Assembly: GCF_040361215.1 (NCBI RefSeq)
Contig: NZ_APND01000001.1
Span: 310,001 to 374,000, forward strand
Source: Salinisphaera dokdonensis
GTDB taxonomy: Bacteria > Pseudomonadota > Gammaproteobacteria > Nevskiales > Salinisphaeraceae
Length of the DNA stretch: 64,000 nucleotides
Direction: 5' to 3'
The number at the start of each line of letters is the position of its first letter. Within the stretch, counting starts at the first letter, position 1. Positions 1 through 12,676 of this stretch are shown here, piece by piece. The position numbers and the translations under genes are program-made. The notes under the pieces are model-generated. The model made no database searches and was not told where the DNA came from. It saw nothing but the letters and a program-made list of their open reading frames with translations.

Positions 1-1176
1 GTACTCGGTTACGGCTTGTCGTTCCTCGCCGCGCGCATGCAACTGGTGGAAGGCCTGTACGCGCTGCTGATCGCTTCGGGCGGCTTGATGGCCTTCACTG
101 CGATCAACCAGCTCGGCGGCAGTGGTTTTCTCGGCATCTATCTGGTCGGCCTGATTGTCGGTAATCGGCGAAATCATGCGTCCGAGCATGTATTCCGCGT
201 GATGGACGGCCTGGCCTGGCTGGCGCAGGCCGGCATGTTCCTGGTCCTGGGGCTGCTGGTGAACCCGCACCAGCTTTGGGATCATTTCGGTGCCGCCGCA
301 TTGATCGCGCTGTTTCTGATGTTCGTCGCACGTCCGGTGGCGGTCTGGCTCAGCCTGTTGCCGTTTCATTTCCCGACTCGCGAGCAAGGCTTCATCGCCT
401 GGGTCGGTCTACGCGGCGCGGTGCCGATCGTACTGTCGCTGTTTCCGCTTATGGCGGATATGGAAGGCGCCCAGTTCCTGTTCGATATCACCTTTGCCGT
501 GGTGTTGGTGTCGTTGGTTGTGCAAGGCAGCTCCCTGGCCTGGACCGCCCGATGGCTCAAGCTGGAAGTGCCGCGCGAGCCCGGCCCCGCGGCCAGTTTC
601 GGATTTCGCGGAACGCGGCCGGACCCTCATGTACTGCTGGGCTTTCGTATCCAGCTGGCGTCCAGCCTGGCGGCCACGCAAGGTGAGGCGCTCAGTCGCT
701 TCGACGGGCTGCGCTGCATCGCTGTGACCCGCGGGCGCCGCCTGATCTTCCCCAAGCCGCAGTTCGTGTACGCGGTCAACGACCTGCTCTATCTGATCAC
801 CCCCGAACGCCATAGCGACGAGCTCGGCAAACTGTTCCGTGGTGAGACCAAGCATGCCCCCGAAGCGCGCACCTTCTTCGGCAGCTTCACGCTGCGCGGC
901 GATGCGGGCATCTCAGAACTGGCCGAAGCGTACGGCCTGTCGATTGCCGATTCGGATTGGGACCTGGCCATCGCCGATTACATGCGACGCCGGCTCAAGC
1001 GCCGCCCGGTCGAGGGCGATGTGGTGGATCTCGAAGGCGTGCGTCTGACCGTGCGCACACTAGCTGCCGGCGTCATCGACACCGTGGGTCTGCGCCTGCG
1101 GGAGAACGAGAACGAGGAAGACGAGACCGAGGCGCCCAAGCGCAAGTCCCGGCGCGCTCGCAAGCGCGGGGCCTGA
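1..1176 (+). CDS. nhaP2: K+/H+ antiporter, NhaP2/CvrA type (3' part, cut by window edge)
   Basis: C-terminal part of a CPA1-family cation/proton antiporter in the inner membrane. The frame is open from base 1, so the real start lies outside the window. The first ~190 residues carry hydrophobic helices, including the family stretch WVGLRGAVPIVLS. They are followed by a cytoplasmic region of about 190 residues that resembles a TrkA-C/RCK-C module plus the transporter-associated domain shared with CorC/HlyC proteins, and a basic tail (KRKSRRARKRGA). NhaP2 proteins of this architecture export K+ (or Na+) in exchange for H+ and protect cells from high internal potassium. The sequence does not settle which ion is preferred. 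Length and domain order fit the last two thirds of a ~570-residue NhaP2. Confidence 0.85.
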   Translation, partial: VLGYGLSFLAARMQLVEGLYALLIASGGLMAFTAINQLGGSGFLGIYLVGLIVGNRRNHASEHVFRVMDGLAWLAQAGMFLVLGLLVNPHQLWDHFGAAALIALFLMFVARPVAVWLSLLPFHFPTREQGFIAWVGLRGAVPIVLSLFPLMADMEGAQFLFDITFAVVLVSLVVQGSSLAWTARWLKLEVPREPGPAASFGFRGTRPDPHVLLGFRIQLASSLAATQGEALSRFDGLRCIAVTRGRRLIFPKPQFVYAVNDLLYLITPERHSDELGKLFRGETKHAPEARTFFGSFTLRGDAGISELAEAYGLSIADSDWDLAIADYMRRRLKRRPVEGDVVDLEGVRLTVRTLAAGVIDTVGLRLRENENEEDETEAPKRKSRRARKRGA

Positions 1177-1234
1177 TCAGGCGACCGCGTGCCTTACCGG
1201 CCCGCGTTCGGCGGCAGGTATAGAGGCGGGTATA

Positions 1235-1708
1235 TCAGGCCGGGGTACGTGGCCTATGGGCACCGCCGAAACCATGGCCCTGGCCCAGACAATAGTTGAG
1301 CCACTTGTTCAGCAACAGATTGCGCGGCCACTGGGCCTTGAGCACGTCGTCGTCGATTTCCGGCACGCCGGCGAGCGCCACATAGCGCGAACGCGCGTCG
1401 CAGGAGATCGCTTCAGCGAGCTGGGCATCGCGATAGACGCGCAGCAACAGATCCGGATCAGCGCGTAATTCGTCGCCCTCGCCGAACCAGTAGGTGAGAT
1501 GAACCGTGGTGGTATAGCGACACCGTTCGACCACGCGCAGATACAGCGTCGCATCCGCACCTCGCGACTCGGCCGCCTCGAACGGGAAATCGAGTTCCGG
1601 CACGAGGCGTTCGAAGCGACGGTAATTGCTCTCGTAAAGCCCCATCAGACCGGTGAAGCTGCGCGGCTGCGCAGCCTGTAGCCAGTGGTTGCGTTTGAGT
1701 TTCGGCAT
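1235..1708 (-). CDS. DUF1249 family protein (YqiB-like)
   Basis: Small cytoplasmic protein of 157 residues without signal peptide or membrane segment. It matches the DUF1249/YqiB family by its N-terminal stretch with YESNYRRF, the aromatic TVHLTYWF segment and the C-terminal LLNKWLNYCL. In enterobacteria yqiB sits between nudF and cpdA, but that context is absent here. The gene lies convergent to the antiporter gene and points the same way as ppsR. No biochemical function is established that I can name. The start ATG at 1708 is the only good in-frame start. Confidence 0.8.
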   Translation of the reverse strand: MPKLKRNHWLQAAQPRSFTGLMGLYESNYRRFERLVPELDFPFEAAESRGADATLYLRVVERCRYTTTVHLTYWFGEGDELRADPDLLLRVYRDAQLAEAISCDARSRYVALAGVPEIDDDVLKAQWPRNLLLNKWLNYCLGQGHGFGGAHRPRTPA

Positions 1709-1778
1709 CTGACCGACTATACGGCAGGGTCCGAGCTTTTCAAGCCGGTTTCCGACGGTCGGCGAGCAGGCATGAGGA

Positions 1779-2615
1779 TCAGAACGAGCGCCGGCGGATA
1801 TCCTTGTCCTGCATGATCATCGTGGCAATCTCTTCGATCGACTTGTTGGTCGTCTCCGAGTAAGACAGGCCGTGGCGCTTGTACAGGCTTTCTGCCTGTC
1901 GCAGCTCATAGCTGACCTGCGGCAAGGCCGCGTACTGGCTGCCCTTGCGCCGCTCGCTGCGAATCTGGTGCAGGCGCTCGGCGTCGATCCACAGGCCGTA
2001 AAGCTTTGCCTTGTGTTCCTTGAGCGCCGGGGGCAGCGTGCGACGCTCCAGGTCTTCTTCCGTGAGCGGATAATTGGCGGCATAAACACCGTGCTGCATC
2101 GCCAGATAGATGCAGACCGGCGTCTTGCCGCAGCGCGACGGCGCGATGAGGATGACCTGCGCGTTCTTGTAGCCGTTCTCGCCCACGCCGTCGTCGTGGG
2201 TGAGCGCATAGTTCATGGCATCGATTCGCGATTCGTAGATGTCTTCGTCGGCGATACCGTGCGCCCGCCCTTCCCGGTGCGTGGACTTGGTCTCCAGCGC
2301 GCCTTCGAGCGCGGGCACGAACATGTCGAACAGATCGAGGAAGACCACGCTGCCCTCGCGCAGGATCTCGCGCACTTCATCACTGACCGTCGTCGAGAAG
2401 ATGATCGGCTTGAGGCCGCTCGCTGCGCCTGTGTGCTCGATGTACTCCAGTGCCGATCGCGCTTTCTCGGGCGTATTCACGAACGGCAGCGTGGATTGCC
2501 GGAAGGAGCCCTCGTCGAACTGCGTGAGCAGCGTGGAGCCAAGGGTTTCCGCGGTGATGCCGGTACGGTCGGACAGGAAGAAGATCGAGCGTTTCGGGGT
2601 TTCGGACGTTGTCAT
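1779..2615 (-). CDS. ppsR: PEP synthase regulatory kinase/pyrophosphorylase
   Basis: Bifunctional regulator (DUF299 family, 278 residues). It inactivates PEP synthase by ADP-dependent phosphorylation of an active-site-proximal Thr and reactivates it by Pi-dependent dephosphorylation that yields PPi. The opening FFLSDRTGITAETLG is characteristic, and the phosphate-binding loop IAPSRCGKTP is visible near residue 155. The gene is divergent from ppsA with about 120 bp between the starts, the usual arrangement, so its target is encoded next door. Length is normal for the family. Confidence 0.95.
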   Translation of the reverse strand: MTTSETPKRSIFFLSDRTGITAETLGSTLLTQFDEGSFRQSTLPFVNTPEKARSALEYIEHTGAASGLKPIIFSTTVSDEVREILREGSVVFLDLFDMFVPALEGALETKSTHREGRAHGIADEDIYESRIDAMNYALTHDDGVGENGYKNAQVILIAPSRCGKTPVCIYLAMQHGVYAANYPLTEEDLERRTLPPALKEHKAKLYGLWIDAERLHQIRSERRKGSQYAALPQVSYELRQAESLYKRHGLSYSETTNKSIEEIATMIMQDKDIRRRSF

Positions 2616-2738
2616 GGCGGCTATCGTGCACGAGGCATGCCGTGTCGCCTAGCCGATCGGTAACCGGCGGCGCCCCGACAGGCGGCGCGAATGTGTAAAA
2701 TTGCGCGTTCGAACGTTTGCCCTGTGAGGACGAAATCT

Positions 2739-5111
<2,373 letters not shown>

Positions 5112-5142
5112 CCCGATTATTCGACCCCGACGGAGAGGCTGC

Positions 5143-5976
5143 ATGTCTGAGTCGCTGCCACTGTTCGTAGACGCCGAGACGCTTCAGGCGCGTCTCGGCG
5201 CCCCGGACATCCAGGTCGTCGCCGTCGACAGTGCGTCGGACTATGCGAATGCGCATATTCCCGGCGCGCTGCAGATCACCATGGCGGACTTCACCGCCAG
5301 TGACGCGCCCGTCGCCGGCCTACTGCCGGATGACGACGCCCTGCGCGATGTCTTTTCCGATACCGGGCTACGCAACGACGCGCATATCGTGGCCTACGAC
5401 CGCGCCGGCGACGGCCAGGCCGCGCGTCTGCTGTATACGCTGGACGCCATGGGCCACAGCGCAATCTCCTTGCTGGATGGCGGCCTTGCCGCCTGGCACC
5501 AGGCGGGACTGCCGCTGGAAAACGGCGCGCCGCAAGCCGGCGCCAGCCGTTTCACGGTGGAGCGCCAGCCCGAGCGGATCGCCGATCGCGAATGGATCAA
5601 GACGCATCTCGACGATCCGGACACCGGCTTTCTCGATGTGCGCAGCGCGGCCGAATATGCCGGCCAGGATGTGCGCAGTGCACGCGGCGGGCATATTCCC
5701 GGCGCCGTCAGTCTCGACTGGAATCTGCTCAAGGGCGCGAACGGTCGCCTGCGCCCACGCAGCGAACTGCTGGAACTGGTGGCCAGTCATGATGTCCAGA
5801 GCGATCGCGAGATCGTGAACTACTGCCAGAGCCACGTGCGCTCGTCCTACAGCTATCTCGTGCTCAAGTATCTCGGCTTCGACAAGGTGCGTGGTTACCC
5901 GGGCGCGTGGTCGGACTGGGGTAATGCCGACGACACACCGGTTTCCGCCAACACCGACGACGCGAACGGCCAATGA
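5143..5976 (+). CDS. Two-domain rhodanese / sulfurtransferase
   Basis: A 277-residue tandem-rhodanese protein that moves sulfane sulfur from thiosulfate or 3-mercaptopyruvate to a thiophilic acceptor such as cyanide or thiols. The inactive N-terminal domain (residues ~5-120) contains HIPGALQITMADF. The catalytic C-terminal domain (~145-265) contains FLDVRSAAEY, GHIPGAVSLDW and the active-site loop NYCQSHVRSS. The loop CQSHVRS is neither the CGSGVTA of mercaptopyruvate sulfurtransferases nor the CRKGVTA of thiosulfate sulfurtransferases, so the donor cannot be predicted. A Shine-Dalgarno-like GGAGAGG precedes the ATG. It overlaps the next gene by 4 bp (ATGA), so the two are probably co-transcribed. 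Confidence 0.88.
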   Translation: MSESLPLFVDAETLQARLGAPDIQVVAVDSASDYANAHIPGALQITMADFTASDAPVAGLLPDDDALRDVFSDTGLRNDAHIVAYDRAGDGQAARLLYTLDAMGHSAISLLDGGLAAWHQAGLPLENGAPQAGASRFTVERQPERIADREWIKTHLDDPDTGFLDVRSAAEYAGQDVRSARGGHIPGAVSLDWNLLKGANGRLRPRSELLELVASHDVQSDREIVNYCQSHVRSSYSYLVLKYLGFDKVRGYPGAWSDWGNADDTPVSANTDDANGQ

Positions 5977-6848
5977 CGCATCAGCTGCGCCGCGGCGCAG
6001 CACTCGCTGTCGCCGGCGCAGCCTGTTTCGCGATCGTGAGCGCGCTGGTGAAGCTCGTCGGTTCGGACTTGCCCAACCCGGTCATCGTGTTCTTCCGCAA
6101 CGCCTTCGCATTGATTGTGCTGTTGCCATGGATCGCGTTTATGCCCGGGCGCCGCGCATCATTCATGACGCGCCGGCCCGGCATGCACCTGTTGCGTGCC
6201 GCAACCGGTCTGGCGGCGATGTACTGTTTCTTCTACGCGCTATCGCAGATGCAGTTGGCGAGCGCTGTGCTGCTCAACTACAGCCAACCGCTGTTTCTAC
6301 CCTTCATTGCCTGGGCATGGCTCGGCGAACGGCCGCCTGCGCGTATCTATCCTGCGGTGCTGATCGGTTTCGTCGGCGTACTGCTGATCCTGAAACCCGG
6401 TATGGGCTGGGCCGGCCCGGCCGGCATTGCGGGGCTGGCGGCAGGCCTACTGGCGGCCACGTCCATGGCTGCGATCCGTCGCATGTCCGATACCGAGCCC
6501 GCCGTACGCATCGTGCTGTGGTTCAGTGTGCTCGGCACACTCGTATCAGCCATACCTGCGGCACTCCACTGGCAAACACCAAGCGTTACACAGTGGCTCG
6601 GCCTGGCCGGGCTCGGCGGGATTGCGGCGGGCGGCCAGTTATTGCTCACTCGCGCCTATGCGTTGGCGCCTGCCGCCCATATCGGCGCCTTGATCTATAC
6701 CACCGTAATCTTCGCGGCCTTGATCGGCTGGGTCGTGTGGCAGGAGCGCCCCGACCTGTTGAGCGCGGTAGGCGGCCTCTGCGTTATCGCAGCGGCATTG
6801 ATCGTCGTCGTGCTACGCCAGCGCGTACCGCGCGTAAGCCAGGCATGA
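5973..6848 (+). CDS. DMT-superfamily (EamA) membrane transporter
   Basis: An inner-membrane protein of 291 residues made of two EamA repeats, about ten hydrophobic helices in all. The first repeat opens with GAACFAIVSALVKLVG and ends near the NYSQPLFLPFIAW segment. The second begins near GLAAGLLAATSMAAIRRMS. Members export amino acids, nucleobases or other small metabolites, often as overflow pumps, but the substrate cannot be read from sequence. Its start overlaps the stop of the rhodanese gene, suggesting translational coupling, and a connection with sulfur-containing metabolites is possible but unproven. Confidence 0.85.
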   Translation: MTHQLRRGAALAVAGAACFAIVSALVKLVGSDLPNPVIVFFRNAFALIVLLPWIAFMPGRRASFMTRRPGMHLLRAATGLAAMYCFFYALSQMQLASAVLLNYSQPLFLPFIAWAWLGERPPARIYPAVLIGFVGVLLILKPGMGWAGPAGIAGLAAGLLAATSMAAIRRMSDTEPAVRIVLWFSVLGTLVSAIPAALHWQTPSVTQWLGLAGLGGIAAGGQLLLTRAYALAPAAHIGALIYTTVIFAALIGWVVWQERPDLLSAVGGLCVIAAALIVVVLRQRVPRVSQA

Positions 6849-6873
6849 TGAATCTTTCAGGAGTCCGACCTGC

Positions 6874-7917
6874 ATGAAAACATCGCTACACCGTGTATTT
6901 GTGGGTCTTACGGCGGCACTCGCCACCGCCGGCTGTAGCAGCTATGGCTATAAGGGCCCGGTGAGCGATCACTTCGACGGCGAACGCTTTTATAACGCCG
7001 AACCGATCGAACACGAATTCGGCGACCTGCTGCGCTGGATACGCACGCGTGACAATCATCCCTGGGAACGCGTGGAGGGTTTCACGCCGCCCGCGCCGCC
7101 GCCCGCGCGCGTCACGGAGGGGCTGACCGTGACCTGGATCAATCATGCGACCGTGCTTATCCAGAGCGATGGCGTAAACATTCTCACAGACCCGATCTTT
7201 TCCGAGCGTGCGAGCCCGTTCTCATGGCTCGGGCCACGCCGCTATCATCCGCCGGGTGTCGCCTTTGAGGATCTACCGCCCATCGACGTGGTGCTGATCA
7301 GCCACGCCCACTACGACCATCTGGACCGGCCGACCGTCGCACGCCTCGCGGAACGCTTCGACCCTCTGTTCATCGCCGGACTGGGCCTGGAGTCATGGCT
7401 GCGCGATACCGGCGCGACCCGCGTCGTCACGGCCGACTGGTGGGACACGGTCGACCTCCCGGCCGCACTGAGCGTGGTCGCCGCGCCCGCACGCCACTGG
7501 TCGCGCCGCGGTGTGTTCGACCGAAACCGCACGCTCTGGGTCAGCTACTGGATCAACACGCCGGTCGGCGCGGTCTATTTCGCGGGCGATACCGGTATGG
7601 CGCCGCATTTCGATGCCATTGCCGCGCGCCTGGGCGCACCCCGTCTTGCGTTGCTCCCGATCGGGGCCTACGAGCCACGCTGGTTCATGGAACAACAGCA
7701 TATGAACCCTGCCGACGCGGTCGCGGCACACCAGGCGCTGGGCGCAGAACAGAGCATCGGCATCCACTTTGGTACCTTCAAGCTCAGCGACGAGGGCCAG
7801 CAGGCCCCTGCTCGCGCGCTTGCAACAGCCGTTGAGGACGCCGGACTCGTTGCCGAAGACTTCATCGCGCCCGAGTTCGGCCAGCGTTTCGAATTCGAAG
7901 CGCGGATCGAGCGTTAG
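6874..7917 (+). CDS. Metallo-beta-lactamase-fold lipoprotein (NAPE-PLD/UlaG-like)
   Basis: A 347-residue lipoprotein: the signal peptide (residues ~1-20) ends in the lipobox-like ATAGC, with Cys lipidation expected. The mature part is an MBL-fold hydrolase with the metal ligands HAHYDHLD near residue 145, GDTG near residue 235 and a late GIHFGTF. The NHATVLIQ and FSERASPFSW segments resemble the broad UlaG / N-acylphosphatidylethanolamine phospholipase D-like group. The substrate is unknown. Placement in the periplasm or outer membrane follows from the signal. Its TAG stop is formed by the first three bases of the adjoining MITE-like element (TA of the target plus G of the repeat). Confidence 0.8.
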   Translation: MKTSLHRVFVGLTAALATAGCSSYGYKGPVSDHFDGERFYNAEPIEHEFGDLLRWIRTRDNHPWERVEGFTPPAPPPARVTEGLTVTWINHATVLIQSDGVNILTDPIFSERASPFSWLGPRRYHPPGVAFEDLPPIDVVLISHAHYDHLDRPTVARLAERFDPLFIAGLGLESWLRDTGATRVVTADWWDTVDLPAALSVVAAPARHWSRRGVFDRNRTLWVSYWINTPVGAVYFAGDTGMAPHFDAIAARLGAPRLALLPIGAYEPRWFMEQQHMNPADAVAAHQALGAEQSIGIHFGTFKLSDEGQQAPARALATAVEDAGLVAEDFIAPEFGQRFEFEARIER

Positions 7918-8211
7918 GGCCTGTTGCCGTTTCATACGAGTCCGCGCCAAGCGCTGTTTTGCGGCAAGGCAAGGCGTGGCACGCGCCGCGCAGTCCTTCC
8001 GCGCAAGTGTGCTAGAACACTGGATTGCCGACGTATATTCATTTTTGGGCGCTTGTCCCGAAGGGTTGGGCCGCCCTTGAAGAAACAACTATGGGCGCCC
8101 TGCGGCGTTACAAGTCTTGATCGTGGCTAGCCACGACCGGCGACTCGCGCCTTGCAGGACACGATTTGCGGACCCCAACGCGGCGCTCGTATAAAACGGC
8201 AACAGGCCCTA
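7915..8211. mobile_element. MITE-like element, 297 bp, with 26-bp terminal inverted repeats
   Basis: The arms at 7915-7940 and 8186-8211 are inverted copies matching at 25 of 26 positions. Each arm begins TAGGGCCTGTTGCCGTTT read inward, with the single mismatch at the next base. The interior has no coding frame of note. It contains a perfect 16-bp palindrome (8121-8136, TCGTGGCTAGCCACGA) and a GC-rich stem-loop region. The outermost TA on each side looks like a duplicated TA target, which leaves GGGCCTGTT at the tips. That tip resembles ends I remember from IS5-type elements, but the family is an inference. The element lies between two convergent genes and supplies the third base of both stop codons. 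It may also act as a two-way transcription stop. Confidence 0.8.
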
Positions 8212-9897
8212 GTTCAGGCGCGGCGACTCCGAAGGCTCCACCCGGATGGTCGTGGGCTGCGGCTCGTGGTGCAGATGCCACTGTTCGAGCCACTCGCGGA
8301 GCTTGTCGACCGGCATTGGCCGGCCGATATAGTAGCCCTGCATGAGGTCGCAGCCGAGCAACCGCAGACGATCCGCCTGATTCTCGTTCTCGATGCCCTC
8401 GGCGACCGCACGCAGCCCGAGCGCGTGCCCGAGACCAATCGTAGCCTGAACAATCGACAGATCGGTCTTCGAGACCAGCATATCGGTCACGAACGAGCGG
8501 TCGATCTTGATTTCCGATGCCGGCAGACGCTTTAGATAGGCAAGCTGTGAATAGCCGGTACCGAAATCGTCGATCGAGATCTGAACACCCATGTTGGCCA
8601 CCCGGGTGATGATATCCAGCGTGCGGCGTTGATCGGCCATCAGCGTGTCTTCGGTGATCTCGAGGGTCAGGTACTTGCTCGGCACTTCGTAGGCCGCCAG
8701 CAGGCCGGCGAGCACATCGGGGAAATCGGGGTCGAGCAGCGAACGTGCGGACAGGTTCACCGACATGCGCAGCGGCCAGCCCTCGGCACGCAGTTCCGAT
8801 GTGTACTGCAACGCGCGGCGCAGGACCCAGTTGGACAGGTCGCGCATCAGCCCGCTGCGTTCGGCGCGCGGAATGAAGTCGCCGGGCATGATCATGCCAC
8901 GACGCGGATGCTGCCAACGCACCAATGCCTCGACGCCGTGCACGCGATCGGCCTGGATATCGACCAGCGGCTGGAGATGCAGCACCAGCTGTTCGCTGTC
9001 GATAGCGGCCCGCAGTTCGGCGCTGAGACTGTGCATCTCGGCGTCCTTGAGCGGCAGCCGTGCCTTGACCAGTTCGAAGCCGCCCCCTCGGGTCTTGGCG
9101 TGCTGCATGGCGCCGTCGGCGGCGTTGAGCAGCGCATAGGCGTCACGCGCGTTATCGGGGTAGACCGCCGCACCAATGCTGGCCCCGAGGTTGAGCGATA
9201 ACTGATCGAGCGCGCACGGGGGCTCCAGTGATTCCTGAATCCGCCGACCCAGTTTTTCCAGCATTTCGCTTGACTGCAGGGTCTCGACCAGCACGCCAAA
9301 ACTGTCGCCACCAAGGCGTGCCAACAGAATCGCGGAATCCTCGACCGCATTGGTCAGCCGCCGTGCCACGCTCTTGAGAACGCGATCACCATTGGCAGCA
9401 CCGAACTGATCGTTCACCTCGGAGAAGCCATCGAGATCCAGCACGATGATGCCGACGCGCGTCCGGTTGAGATGCGCTGAGGCCAGACTCGATTCCAACT
9501 GCTCTATGAAATGCGTGCGGTTGCACAGCCCGGTCAGCGAATCATGATTTTCGAGACGCCGGGCTTCGGCCTGTAGTGCAGCCTTGTCTGTACGCAGGCT
9601 TTCCGTCTCGTCGAGCACCATGGCGCCCGCCTCGTGCGAGAGGATGACGTGCACGTACTGGCCCCAGAAGGCGAACACGAACGGCATCACATCCATCGCC
9701 AGCAACGTCACGTTGTCACGCTGGGCGGCGTACATGCTGGAGAGAGTCAGCGGATCGCCGGCGAGCACCACGGCCGCAACGGTTGCCAGAACGACAGCTG
9801 CAAGCGCAATCGCCAGACCGTAATAGGCATAACGGGAAACCCGGCAGCGCAGCGCGCGCACCAGATGCGAGAAATACTCTGCGTTGGACTGCTGCAA
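8209..9897 (-). CDS. Membrane GGDEF-EAL protein, probable c-di-GMP phosphodiesterase
   Basis: A 562-residue inner-membrane signalling protein. Hydrophobic segments at ~25-47 and ~66-88 form a short sensor part, followed by a coiled-coil-like linker (~92-115), a GGDEF domain (~117-275) and an EAL domain (~290-545). The signature of the first is GGDSF (196-200), with the catalytic Glu replaced by Ser, so cyclase activity is unlikely. The EAL domain keeps EALVR (323-327), NLSARSL, EITEDTL, DDFGTGYS (443-450), KIDRSFV and QGYYIGRP, so hydrolysis of c-di-GMP is expected. The GGDEF part may bind GTP as an allosteric domain, as in other dual proteins. Its TAG stop uses the G of the neighbouring MITE-like element. 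Confidence 0.9.
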   Translation of the reverse strand: MQQSNAEYFSHLVRALRCRVSRYAYYGLAIALAAVVLATVAAVVLAGDPLTLSSMYAAQRDNVTLLAMDVMPFVFAFWGQYVHVILSHEAGAMVLDETESLRTDKAALQAEARRLENHDSLTGLCNRTHFIEQLESSLASAHLNRTRVGIIVLDLDGFSEVNDQFGAANGDRVLKSVARRLTNAVEDSAILLARLGGDSFGVLVETLQSSEMLEKLGRRIQESLEPPCALDQLSLNLGASIGAAVYPDNARDAYALLNAADGAMQHAKTRGGGFELVKARLPLKDAEMHSLSAELRAAIDSEQLVLHLQPLVDIQADRVHGVEALVRWQHPRRGMIMPGDFIPRAERSGLMRDLSNWVLRRALQYTSELRAEGWPLRMSVNLSARSLLDPDFPDVLAGLLAAYEVPSKYLTLEITEDTLMADQRRTLDIITRVANMGVQISIDDFGTGYSQLAYLKRLPASEIKIDRSFVTDMLVSKTDLSIVQATIGLGHALGLRAVAEGIENENQADRLRLLGCDLMQGYYIGRPMPVDKLREWLEQWHLHHEPQPTTIRVEPSESPRLN

Positions 9898-9993
9898 ATC
9901 GGCCTCCCCCCAGGCGATGGCCTCGACTCTAGCACCGAGAAACGAAAAAGACAGCCTTATTCAGTTCTTTATCGACGTTTGAGTTGGCTTTGA

Positions 9994-10764
9994 TTACCGC
10001 CGCGACCGCCGACCGAGCGGAACACCCGCTTCGGTGAGCGCTGTTTCGAGCGCCTCGTACGCGTTATCGGCCGCAATAGCCTCTCCCCGTACCCCAAATT
10101 CGATAGAACGCTGGCCACTGGCGTTGGGCAGGCAGGCAATACGCACCTGCGGGTGTGCATCCATGACCTGCTGCATGAGATCGATAAGCGCGCTTTCGGG
10201 CGTATCGAGCGCTTCGATCAGCAGTTCGACGTTGCGCTCTTCGCGGTGCAGATCGGCGTAAAGGGTATCGAGCACCCATTCCACCATCGGCCAGGCCATC
10301 TTGGGGAAGCCGGGTACAAAGTGATGATGGCCGAAAGAAAATCCCGGTACCTGGTTCACGGGGTTGGGAATGACCTGCGCGCCGACCGGCCATTCGACCA
10401 TATGGATACGCTTGGGGTAGGCGTTGTCACCGAAACGCTCTTCCAGCAGGCGCGTACCTTCGGCATTGAACTCCAGCGGTACATTCGCGGCAGAGGCCGC
10501 GCACTGGCGAGTGCGATCATCCGGCGTGGCGCCGATGCCGCCGAAGCTGAAGACGACATCATTGCCAGCCAGAGTCTGGCGCAGCGTGTCCTCGAGCAGA
10601 CCGGCATCGTCGCCGACCATGCGCGCCCACGACAACTCCATGCCACGGGCATCGAGAATCTCGATCACGCTCGGCATGTGCTTGTCGACGCGCTTGCCGG
10701 AGAGCAGTTCGTCACCGATCAGCAGAATGCCGACACGTTCCGGCCGACCACCCGAGGGAGCCAT
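9994..10764 (-). CDS. CinA N-terminal-type (MoaB/Mog-like) protein
   Basis: A 256-residue cytoplasmic protein of the competence/damage-inducible CinA N-terminal family, with a molybdopterin-binding fold. Seen are VGILLIGDELLSGKRVDKH at the start and the family loop VFSFGGIGATPDDRTRQ near residue 80. The C-terminal nicotinamide-nucleotide amidase domain of full CinA is absent, as in many stand-alone copies. The substrate is uncertain; related proteins act on pyridine-nucleotide derivatives or bind pterins. I chose ATG 10764 because the residues further upstream look unrelated to the family and would run through the icd terminator hairpin. Confidence 0.8.
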   Translation of the reverse strand: MAPSGGRPERVGILLIGDELLSGKRVDKHMPSVIEILDARGMELSWARMVGDDAGLLEDTLRQTLAGNDVVFSFGGIGATPDDRTRQCAASAANVPLEFNAEGTRLLEERFGDNAYPKRIHMVEWPVGAQVIPNPVNQVPGFSFGHHHFVPGFPKMAWPMVEWVLDTLYADLHREERNVELLIEALDTPESALIDLMQQVMDAHPQVRIACLPNASGQRSIEFGVRGEAIAADNAYEALETALTEAGVPLGRRSRR

Positions 10765-10770
10765 TATGCG

Positions 10771-10808
10771 AGCCACAAACAAGCGGGCCACGTCGAAACG
10801 TGGCCCGC
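10771..10808 (-). terminator. Rho-independent terminator of the icd transcript
   Basis: An 11-bp perfect GC-rich stem (10783-10793 with 10798-10808) closes a four-base loop that reads TTCG on the minus strand. It is followed on that strand by the T-rich TTGTTTGTGG. It begins 26 bp after the icd stop. The next gene starts within 20 bases, so it probably depends on read-through or its own weak promoter. Confidence 0.8.
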
Positions 10809-10834
10809 CTGAATCTCGCTGACCTCGACCGTCA

Positions 10835-12604
<1,770 letters not shown>

Positions 12605-12676
12605 GGGCCACTACTCCTTGATAACTTCTCGCAAACGAAAGCGCCGCCGGGAAGGCCGGCGGCGTAAAGATTCGGT

